This document shows, in pieces, positions 1 to 5,694 of a DNA stretch of 7,251 bases (positions are counted from its first letter, which is position 1; each line of letters starts with the position of its first letter). The notes under the pieces were generated by a model. That model searched no databases. It was not told where the DNA came from and saw only the letters and a program-made list of their open reading frames with translations. A program made the translations under genes and the position numbers. Origin of the DNA: Terrimesophilobacter sp036833635 (GTDB lineage: Bacteria; Actinomycetota; Actinomycetes; Actinomycetales; Microbacteriaceae); assembly GCA_036833635.1 (NCBI GenBank), contig DAITPJ010000095.1, positions 1 to 7,251 of the forward strand, written 5' to 3'.

Positions 1-2234
1 AAGCGAAGGCCGAGGCCGACGCGCTCACGACCCGTATCCTCGAACTGCGCGACGCGTACTACGAGCGCGACGAGGTGCTCGTCGACGACGCGGAGTACGA
101 CCGGATGATGCACCGGCTCGAGGAACTCGAGCACCTGTTCCCCGAGCTCCAGGGCCAGGACAGTCCGACGCAGACCGTGGGTGGTCGGGCGCAGACGACG
201 CTCTTCGCGCCCGTGCAGCATGCCGAGCGGATGCTGAGCCTCGACAACGTGTTCTCCGTCGAGGAGTTCCTGGCCTGGGCCGCCCGCGCCGAGAAGGCCG
301 CGAGCCGCAGCATCGACTACCTGTGCGAGCTCAAGATCGACGGCCTCGCCCTCAACCTGCGCTACGAGAACGGGCGGCTGACGAGCGCGGCGACGCGCGG
401 CGACGGTGTCGTTGGCGAGGATGTGACGCAGAACATCCGCTACCTGACCGGAATACCTTCCCGCCTCACGGGCTCGGGGCATCCGCCGATCGTCGAGGTG
501 CGCGGTGAGGTGTTCTTCCCCGTGGAGTCCTTCCGGGAACTCAACGCCAGACAGTCCGACGCAGGCGAGCGAGTTTTCGCGAACCCGCGCAATGCGGCAT
601 CCGGGAGCCTGCGGCAGAAGGAAGAGGGAAAGAGTCCCGCCCAACTCGAGCTCATGCGCGACCGGCTCTCCAGGCTCCGGATGCTCGTCCACGGCATCGG
701 CGCGTGGCCCGACCCGCCCGTCGCGGCCCAGTCCGAGGTGTACGACCTTCTCGCGGGTTGGGGGCTGCCGACGAGCAGCCACTACCGGGTCGAGCATTCC
801 GCGGAGGACGCGGCGGGCTTCATCGAGTACTTCGGCGAGCACCGCGACAGCGTCGAGCACGAGATCGACGGCGTCGTCGTCAAGGTCGATGAGCTCGCGC
901 TCCACGAGGAGCTCGGTGCCACGAGTCGTGCACCGCGCTGGGCGATCGCCTACAAGTACCCGCCAGAGCAGGTCAACACGAAGCTGCTCGACATCGTCGT
1001 GAGCGTCGGGCGCACGGGAAGGGTCACGCCTTTCGCCGTCATGGAGCCCGTGCGGGTGGCCGGCTCCACAGTGCGCCAGGCGACGCTTCACAACCAGGAT
1101 GTCGTCAAGGCGAAAGGTGTTCTCATCGGCGACACCGTCGTGCTGCGCAAGGCGGGTGACGTCATCCCCGAGGTGCTCGGGCCCGTCGTCGAGCTGCGCG
1201 ACGGCAGCGAGCGCGAGTTCGTCATGCCCGCCGTGTGCCCGGAGTGCGGAACGGAGCTCGCCCCGGCGAAGGAGGGCGACATCGACCTGAGATGCCCGAA
1301 TGCCAGGAGCTGCCCCGCGCAGGTTCGCGGGCGCGTCGAGCACATCGGCAGTCGTGGTGCTCTCGACATCGAGGGCCTCGGCGAGGTGAGTGCCGCGGCG
1401 CTCACGCAACCCGACTTCCCCGAGGAGCCACCCCTCGTGACGGAGGCGGGCCTGTTCTCCCTCACCCTCGAGGACATCTTCCCGATCACGGTGACGGTCA
1501 GGGACAGCGAAGACGGCCACGTGAAGCTCGACGAAGACGGTTCACCGCACACCGAGACACCGTTCAAGCGCAGGCGCAGGAAGACCGGCAAGGATGCCGA
1601 CCCCGCCTTCGATCCGGATGCCGCCGAGTTCGACGGCGACGAGGACTTCGTGGTGTCGAGTGCCGCGACCAAACTCATCGCCCAGCTCGAGCTTGCCAGG
1701 GCCAGACCGCTCTGGCGCCTTCTCGTCGCCCTGAACATCCGGCATGTGGGCCCTGTCGCCGCGCGCGCTCTCGCCGACTGGTTCGGTTCACTCGACGCCA
1801 TCCGCACCGCGGATCGCGACGCCCTCGCGACCGTCGACGGGGTCGGCGGCATCATCGCGGATGCGCTCCTCGACTGGTTCGCGGTCGATTGGCATCTCGA
1901 GATCATCGAGCGGTGGACGCTGGCAGGAGTCCAGTTCTCGACGCCGGGGCATCCAGGGCCGGGGGCAGCGGCCGCGGCGGGCGGGCCGCTGGCCGGGCTG
2001 ACCGTCGTCGCGACGGGGAGCCTCGAAGGCTTTACGCGCGAGGGGGCGCAGGAGGCGATCATCGCGGCTGGCGGCAAGGCTGCGTCGAGCGTGTCGAAGA
2101 AGACCGACTATGTGGCCGCAGGCCCTGGCGCGGGGTCGAAGCTCACCAAAGCGGAGGAGCTCGGAATACCGATCCTCACCGTCGAGCAGTTCGTCACCTT
2201 GTTACAGGAGGGGCCAGCGGGACTGGAGAGATAA
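1..2234 (+). CDS. ligA: NAD+-dependent DNA ligase LigA (5' partial)
   Basis: Seals 3'-OH/5'-phosphate nicks in duplex DNA using NAD+, in lagging-strand synthesis and repair (family knowledge). The frame is open from base 3, giving 743 visible residues; the true start lies upstream. The GTG at 75 is not the start, because the NAD-binding Ia domain is already under way before it (ELRDAYYERD, then DAEYD at 87-101). Adenylation-domain motifs are complete: KIDG with the AMP-accepting Lys at 333-335, then RGDG, VRGE, NPRNAASGSLRQ, EIDGVVVKVD and APRWAIAYKYP. An OB fold follows, then a Cys4 zinc finger (Cys codons at 1236, 1245, 1293, 1311). Next is the helix-hairpin-helix region, interrupted at about 1479-1660 by a charged insert, then HhH elements IRHVGPVAA and VDGVGG, an Ala/Gly-rich linker near 1950-1985 and a C-terminal BRCT domain (about 1983-2216). 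All key residues I can check are present, so it should be active. It is longer than the usual 670-700 residues because of the insert. Identification is very secure. Confidence 0.97.
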   Translation, partial: AKAEADALTTRILELRDAYYERDEVLVDDAEYDRMMHRLEELEHLFPELQGQDSPTQTVGGRAQTTLFAPVQHAERMLSLDNVFSVEEFLAWAARAEKAASRSIDYLCELKIDGLALNLRYENGRLTSAATRGDGVVGEDVTQNIRYLTGIPSRLTGSGHPPIVEVRGEVFFPVESFRELNARQSDAGERVFANPRNAASGSLRQKEEGKSPAQLELMRDRLSRLRMLVHGIGAWPDPPVAAQSEVYDLLAGWGLPTSSHYRVEHSAEDAAGFIEYFGEHRDSVEHEIDGVVVKVDELALHEELGATSRAPRWAIAYKYPPEQVNTKLLDIVVSVGRTGRVTPFAVMEPVRVAGSTVRQATLHNQDVVKAKGVLIGDTVVLRKAGDVIPEVLGPVVELRDGSEREFVMPAVCPECGTELAPAKEGDIDLRCPNARSCPAQVRGRVEHIGSRGALDIEGLGEVSAAALTQPDFPEEPPLVTEAGLFSLTLEDIFPITVTVRDSEDGHVKLDEDGSPHTETPFKRRRRKTGKDADPAFDPDAAEFDGDEDFVVSSAATKLIAQLELARARPLWRLLVALNIRHVGPVAARALADWFGSLDAIRTADRDALATVDGVGGIIADALLDWFAVDWHLEIIERWTLAGVQFSTPGHPGPGAAAAAGGPLAGLTVVATGSLEGFTREGAQEAIIAAGGKAASSVSKKTDYVAAGPGAGSKLTKAEELGIPILTVEQFVTLLQEGPAGLER

Positions 2235-2244
2235 CAGTTCCCGC
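2217..2244 (+). terminator. Possible hairpin terminator spanning the ligA stop codon
   Basis: GCGGGACTG (2217-2225) pairs with CAGTTCCCGC (2235-2244), with one bulged T in the 3' arm. The 9-nt loop GAGAGATAA contains the ligA stop codon. No T-run follows; the downstream bases are CCGATAAAAACG. Factor-independent termination at stems without T-runs is often proposed for actinobacteria, but the short stem and lack of a T-tract keep this tentative. It could equally be a chance structure. Confidence 0.35.
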
Positions 2245-2263
2245 CCGATAAAAACGAGAATTG

Positions 2264-2293
2264 CTGGCAGAGTTCGCCTTCTACCCCTATTAT
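2264..2293 (+). promoter_or_regulatory. Candidate promoter for the hydrolase gene
   Basis: CTGGCA (2264-2269, 4 of 6 to TTGACA) and TATTAT (2288-2293, 5 of 6 to TATAAT) are separated by 18 bases, in the most AT-rich stretch of the window. Transcription would start near 2300, upstream of every candidate start codon of the DUF1023-type gene. The -10 sits in the loop of an inverted repeat (2272-2304), so a repressor or DNA structure could affect it. This rests on consensus matching only. Confidence 0.4.
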
Positions 2294-2304
2294 GGGGGGC
2301 GAAC
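2272..2304. repeat. Inverted repeat enclosing the candidate -10 box
   Basis: GTTCGCC (2272-2278) is the exact reverse complement of GGCGAAC (2298-2304). Nested inside, CCCC (2284-2287) pairs with GGGG (2294-2297) around the loop TATTAT, so the 3' arms are contiguous and the 5' arm carries a 5-base bulge, TTCTA. In total 11 base pairs can form. It could be a protein-binding palindrome over the -10 element, a cruciform or RNA hairpin, or part of a ligA terminator. It lacks a downstream T-run, which argues against a classical terminator. Confidence 0.5.
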
Positions 2305-2353
2305 GGTTCATGCGTTGCGATGACGGTTCCCCTCGAACCCGACTCGCCAACGA

Positions 2354-3718
2354 TTGGAAGTGTCCGAGTTGCTGCTGGAGCTGACAGCATTGGCGCTTTC
2401 CCTTTCCCTGGGTGGGGGGAGCGCCGACTTTGGCGTGCTCGAAGCGCCCCCGGTGCTCGACCAGCACGTTCGCCAGGTCGACATCGCGCCCGCCACCGTC
2501 CCCTCCTCCGCCGCGTTCGGTGCGGCCATGAAGCTCACCCCTGTCGACATCACCCTTCTCCCCAAGCTCGGCGGAAGGGCACTGCTCGACCAGCTCAGCA
2601 TCCTGCCGGCGGACACCCTCGGCCAGTACGTAAAGGATCATCCCGGCGTGATCGCCGACGTGCTCTCGAGGCCGATCGCCGTCGTCGACGTCGCGCAGTG
2701 GTGGGGCAGTGCGAGCCAGGCGGTTCGCCAGAAGCTGACCCGGCAGACCCCAGAACTCATCGGCAACCTCGAAGGCATTCCCTTCGCGGTGCGCGATGCG
2801 GCGAACCGGGCGTACCTGGGGAACGAGATCGCAAAGCTCGAGGCCCAACTGCGCACCGGAGTCGGGCGCGGCATGAACGTCGAGGTCACCAATCACCTCC
2901 ACATGCTCACGCAGATCCGGGCCGCACTCACTCCCGACGACGACACGACGTCGCGAACCCTTGTGAGTCTCGACACGACGGCGCCCGGGCGCGCCGCGAT
3001 CGCCATTGGCGATCTCACGACCGCCGACTATGTCAGCTACCTCATCCCGGGAATGCTTTTCACGATCGATGGCCAGATCGACTACTGGGCCGACACCGCG
3101 ACGACCCTGTACCAGGACCAGCTCGCCTGGCTCTCCCGACTCGGTGACTCCTCGAGCACCGTCGCGACGATCGCCTGGGTGGGCTACCAGACCCCGCACC
3201 TTCTCAACGTGGGGTCGCTCACCCTCGCCGAGCAGGGAGCGGACTACCTGACAAGGTCGATCGAGGGGCTGCAGGGAGTGCGCGGATCCCACCAGCCGTA
3301 CCTCTCGGTCGTGGCGCACTCCTACGGCTCGACGGCCGTCATGATGGCCCTTCAGCACGCCGACTTCCAGATCGACGCTCTCGCGGTCGTCGGCTCCCCT
3401 GGGAGTTCAGCGCAGTCCGTCTCGGCACTCGCCGTGCGGGGCGGGAACGTCTACGTAGGGGAGGCCGACGGCGACCCCGTCGCCAACACCGCCTTCTACG
3501 GCAGCGATCCGGGTGCGCCGGCGTACGGCGCCCACCGGATGGGCGTCTCCGGAGGGATCGACGCTGTCACCGGCCAGCCGCTCAGCCCGTCGATCTGGCA
3601 CATCGGCTACTTCGAGCGCGGCAGTGAGTCGATGCGCAACTTCGCGCTCATCGGCATCAACGCCGGGGGTCTCGTCATGAACGACGCCGGCGTGACCATC
3701 GCCGCAGCAGGCAAGTAG
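2354..3718 (+). CDS. Alpha/beta-hydrolase of the DUF1023 (Abhydrolase_8) family
   Basis: Probably a serine hydrolase; the substrate is unknown. Numbering is from the TTG at 2354 (454 residues). A helical part carries the family-like WW pair (116-117) and IGNLEGIPFAVRDAANR (136-152), after which the hydrolase core begins near residue 190. The nucleophile elbow is AHSYGS (Ser323). VVGSPG follows, then the likely acid in EADGDPV (Asp374 or Asp372), and the likely catalytic His in SIWHIGYF (His416), before a C-terminus of the form RNFALIGINAGG. The triad looks complete, so the enzyme should be active. The N-terminus is uncertain: an in-frame TGA at 2321-2323 limits extension, the TTG at 2354 has no SD, and TTG 2390 (GGAG 9 nt upstream), GTG 2360, GTG 2435 and ATG 2528 are alternatives. 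There is no clear signal peptide or membrane helix, although the segment LLLELTALALSLSLGGG is hydrophobic. Many relatives, as I recall, have a longer N-terminal helical domain, so this copy may be truncated or frameshifted. It probably forms its own transcription unit between ligA and gatCAB. Confidence 0.82.
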   Translation: MEVSELLLELTALALSLSLGGGSADFGVLEAPPVLDQHVRQVDIAPATVPSSAAFGAAMKLTPVDITLLPKLGGRALLDQLSILPADTLGQYVKDHPGVIADVLSRPIAVVDVAQWWGSASQAVRQKLTRQTPELIGNLEGIPFAVRDAANRAYLGNEIAKLEAQLRTGVGRGMNVEVTNHLHMLTQIRAALTPDDDTTSRTLVSLDTTAPGRAAIAIGDLTTADYVSYLIPGMLFTIDGQIDYWADTATTLYQDQLAWLSRLGDSSSTVATIAWVGYQTPHLLNVGSLTLAEQGADYLTRSIEGLQGVRGSHQPYLSVVAHSYGSTAVMMALQHADFQIDALAVVGSPGSSAQSVSALAVRGGNVYVGEADGDPVANTAFYGSDPGAPAYGAHRMGVSGGIDAVTGQPLSPSIWHIGYFERGSESMRNFALIGINAGGLVMNDAGVTIAAAGK

Positions 3719-3787
3719 GCCGAGCCGCCGACGAGGGTGTGCTCGCGCGCTCGCAGGGCCCGGGCCGGTCCTCCTCCGTTTGGCGAA

Positions 3788-3793
3788 TAGGAT
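3788..3793 (+). promoter_or_regulatory. TAGGAT: candidate -10 box for a leaderless gatC, or its SD
   Basis: TAGGAT fits the TANNNT -10 pattern and ends 6 bases before the GTG of gatC. The transcript would then start at or next to the start codon, a leaderless arrangement common in actinobacteria. No recognisable -35 is seen 16-18 bases upstream (GC-rich). The embedded AGGA (3789-3792) also lies 7 nt before the GTG and could act as a Shine-Dalgarno on a longer transcript. The sequence alone cannot separate the two readings. Confidence 0.4.
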
Positions 3794-3799
3794 TGGACG

Positions 3800-4114
3800 G
3801 TGCCTGAAACAACCCCGTCACCCCTCGATGCCGCCCAGGTCGCCCACCTTGCGAGCCTCGCGCGCATCGCGCTCACCCCGAACGAGATCGAGAAACTGAC
3901 CGGGGAGCTCGGAATCATCATCGAGTCGATCGCCACCGTTTCTGAGGTCGCGACATCCGACGTTCCGGCGACGTCGCACCCGATCCGGCTCACGAACGTC
4001 TTCCGACCGGATGTCGTCGGCGAGACGCTCACGGCAGAACAGGCGCTCGCCGGCGCGCCAGAGCGGGACGGGGACCGGTTCAAGGTGTCCGCGATCCTCG
4101 GGGAGGAGCAGTGA
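3800..4114 (+). CDS. gatC: Asp-tRNA(Asn)/Glu-tRNA(Gln) amidotransferase subunit C
   Basis: Small cytoplasmic subunit of GatCAB. It wraps around the GatA-GatB interface, stabilises the complex and has no catalytic site of its own (family knowledge). The 104-residue length fits the usual 95-100. The N-terminal helix reads VAHLASLARIALTPNEIEKL, and the second helix region contains ELGIIIESIATVSEV. The extended segment with FRPDVV and the end FKVSAILGEEQ match the family layout (helical N-half, extended belt, C-terminal ...RFKVPAIL-like tail). The GTG at 3800 is preferred: the N-terminus has the expected length, and a -10-like or SD-like TAGGAT lies just upstream. It is the first gene of the gatCAB operon, with its TGA overlapping the gatA ATG by one base. 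The short-patch sequence identity and the context make the call secure. Confidence 0.95.
   Translation: MPETTPSPLDAAQVAHLASLARIALTPNEIEKLTGELGIIIESIATVSEVATSDVPATSHPIRLTNVFRPDVVGETLTAEQALAGAPERDGDRFKVSAILGEEQ
4101..4108 (+). promoter_or_regulatory. Shine-Dalgarno deciding the gatA start
   Basis: GGGAGGAG lies inside the 3' end of gatC. From its GGAGG core (4102-4106), the ATG at 4114 is 7 nt away, while the in-frame GTG at 4111 is only 4 nt away. The ATG is therefore preferred as the gatA start. Termination of gatC at 4112-4114 and re-initiation at 4114 imply translational coupling. Confidence 0.75.
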
Positions 4115-5694
4115 TGGCGGCGTCGACAGCCGACCTCATCAGCCTGAGTGCCTCGTCTCTCGCCGACAAGCTGCAGTCGGGCGAAGTCTCCTCAGTCGAG
4201 GCGACGCAGGCGCACCTCGACCGCATCGCCCAGGTCGATGGCGACGTCCACGCCTTCCTTCACGTCTCCGCCGACGCGCTCGCGACCGCAGCCTCTGTCG
4301 ACGACGCGCGACGCGGCGGCGCAACGCTCGGCCCGCTCGCGGGAGTGCCCGTCGCGATCAAGGATGTGCTGTGCACGAAGGACATGCCCTCGACGGCGGG
4401 CTCGCGCATCCTCGAAGGGTGGATCCCGCCGTACGACGCGACAGTCGTGCGCAAACTGCGCGAGGCAGGGCTCATCCCGCTCGGCAAGACGAACATGGAC
4501 GAGTTCGCGATGGGCTCCTCCACGGAGCACTCCGCTTTCGGTCCGACGCATAACCCGTGGGACCTCGAGCGGATCCCGGGCGGATCCGGCGGTGGCTCGG
4601 CCGCGGCGGTCGCGGCCTTCGAGGCCCCGCTCGCGCTGGGCAGCGACACCGGCGGATCGATACGCCAGCCCGCTGCGGTCACGGGGACGGTCGGCATGAA
4701 GCCCACCTACGGCGGCGTCTCCCGCTACGGTGCGATCGCGCTCGCCTCCTCGCTCGACCAGGTCGGCCCCGTCACCCGGACGGTGCTCGACGCCGCACTC
4801 CTGCACGACGTCATCGGCGGCCATGACCCGCACGATTCGACATCGCTCACGGACGCCTGGCCGTCGTTCGCCGAGGCAGCGCGCGCCGGGGCGGCATCCG
4901 GGTCGCTCAAGGGAATGCGCATCGGCGTCGTCGACGAGCTCGGCGGCGAAGGGTTCCAGGCCGGGGTCAGCGCACGTTTCGCCGAGGCGCTCGAGCTCAT
5001 GGCGGCAGCCGGCGCGGAGATCGTCGAGGTGTCGGCGCCGTCGTTCCGGTACGCGATCGCGGCCTACTACCTGATCCTGCCTGCGGAGGCATCGAGCAAC
5101 CTGGCGAAGTTCGACAGCGTGCGGTTCGGGCTCCGCGTCAACCCTCCAGGGGGCGGGACGGTCGAGGAGGTGATGGCGGCCACGCGCGAGGCGGGCTTCG
5201 GCGCCGAGGTCAAGCGCCGCGTCATCCTGGGCACCTACGCGCTGAGTGCGGGGTACTACGACGCCTACTACGGGAGCGCCCAGAAGGTGCGCACGCTCAT
5301 CCAGCGAGACTTCGACGCGGCGTTCGAGAAGGCCGACGTGCTCGTCTCGCCTGCGGCACCCACGACGGCGTTCAAGCTGGGCGAGAAACTCGAGGACCCG
5401 CTCGCGATGTACCTCAACGACGTCACGACCATCCCGGCCAACCTTGCCGGCGTTCCCGGAATGGGTCTTCCGATGGGTCTCGCCCCCGAGGACGGCCTGC
5501 CGACCGGCATCCAGCTCATGGCGCCGGCTCACGAGGATGCGCGCCTCTACACGGTCGGCGCGACGCTCGAGGCGCTGCTCGAGGCGAACTGGGGGAGTTC
5601 GCTTCTGAGTCGAGCGCCGATGCATCCGCTCGGCCCATCTTCTCCGGTCGCGCCTGTCGTGACACCCACCGCACGGGAAGGGCGCATCCGATGA
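4114..5694 (+). CDS. gatA: Asp-tRNA(Asn)/Glu-tRNA(Gln) amidotransferase subunit A (glutaminase)
   Basis: Amidase-signature subunit that hydrolyses glutamine and supplies ammonia, which is channelled to GatB for amidation of the tRNA-bound Glu or Asp. The start at ATG 4114 gives 526 residues. The Ser-cisSer-Lys triad is complete: Lys83 (VAIKDVL), cis-Ser158 (PGGSGGGSAAA) and nucleophile Ser182 (SDTGGSIRQPA). The 75- and 24-residue spacings match those of characterised GatA. Other GatA-type blocks are TNMDEFAMGSSTEHSAFGPT, VGMKPTYGGVSRYG, LPAEASSNLAKFDSVRFG and LSAGYYDAYY. The C-terminus, after EALLEANWG, is a Pro/Ser-rich tail of about 30 residues ending in AREGRIR. This makes the protein slightly longer than the usual 480-515. 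It overlaps gatC by 1 nt and gatB by 4 nt (ATGA), so the three are co-translated. The call over generic amidases is secure because of the gatC/gatB neighbours and the GatA-specific blocks. Confidence 0.97.
   Translation: MAASTADLISLSASSLADKLQSGEVSSVEATQAHLDRIAQVDGDVHAFLHVSADALATAASVDDARRGGATLGPLAGVPVAIKDVLCTKDMPSTAGSRILEGWIPPYDATVVRKLREAGLIPLGKTNMDEFAMGSSTEHSAFGPTHNPWDLERIPGGSGGGSAAAVAAFEAPLALGSDTGGSIRQPAAVTGTVGMKPTYGGVSRYGAIALASSLDQVGPVTRTVLDAALLHDVIGGHDPHDSTSLTDAWPSFAEAARAGAASGSLKGMRIGVVDELGGEGFQAGVSARFAEALELMAAAGAEIVEVSAPSFRYAIAAYYLILPAEASSNLAKFDSVRFGLRVNPPGGGTVEEVMAATREAGFGAEVKRRVILGTYALSAGYYDAYYGSAQKVRTLIQRDFDAAFEKADVLVSPAAPTTAFKLGEKLEDPLAMYLNDVTTIPANLAGVPGMGLPMGLAPEDGLPTGIQLMAPAHEDARLYTVGATLEALLEANWGSSLLSRAPMHPLGPSSPVAPVVTPTAREGRIR
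5675..5682 (+). promoter_or_regulatory. Shine-Dalgarno of gatB inside gatA
   Basis: GGGAAGGG lies 8 nt before the ATG at 5691. It supports that start over any later Met (for example the internal Met seven residues in) and fits coupled translation at the ATGA overlap. Confidence 0.65.

Noticed and set aside
75..77. GTG as the ligA start codon
   Set aside because: The frame is open to the left edge, and the upstream codons already encode recognisable LigA Ia-domain sequence (ILELRDAYYERD), so the gene is simply cut by the window.
1235..2251. Plus-strand frame (338 residues) overlapping the 3' half of ligA
   Set aside because: It is an Arg-rich alternate frame of ligA with no domain signature, whereas the ligA frame there encodes the Zn finger, HhH and BRCT domains.
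2301..2309. GAACGGTTC as a LexA/SOS box
   Set aside because: The actinobacterial SOS box needs four bases between GAAC and GTTC; here there is only one.
2292..2384. Small Cys-containing ORF (30 codons) with ATG in the intergenic hairpin
   Set aside because: It has no SD and a short random-looking peptide ending in KCPSCCWS, and overlaps the hydrolase start. An upstream regulatory ORF is conceivable but unsupported.
2108..3358. Long minus-strand open frame (416 residues) opposite the hydrolase gene
   Set aside because: It is Arg/Gly/Asp-rich with no recognisable domain and lies opposite a gene with a clear family match. Such antisense frames are expected in high-GC DNA with G/C-biased third positions.
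3719..3787. Terminator after the hydrolase gene
   Set aside because: The stretch contains GC-rich self-complementary bits (GGCCCGGGCC at 3757-3766), but no stem-loop of useful length and no T-run.
4192..5625. Minus-strand open frame (477 residues) opposite gatA
   Set aside because: Its composition is that of a shadow frame (very high Arg/Asp/Val), with no motif, while gatA on the + strand is unambiguous.
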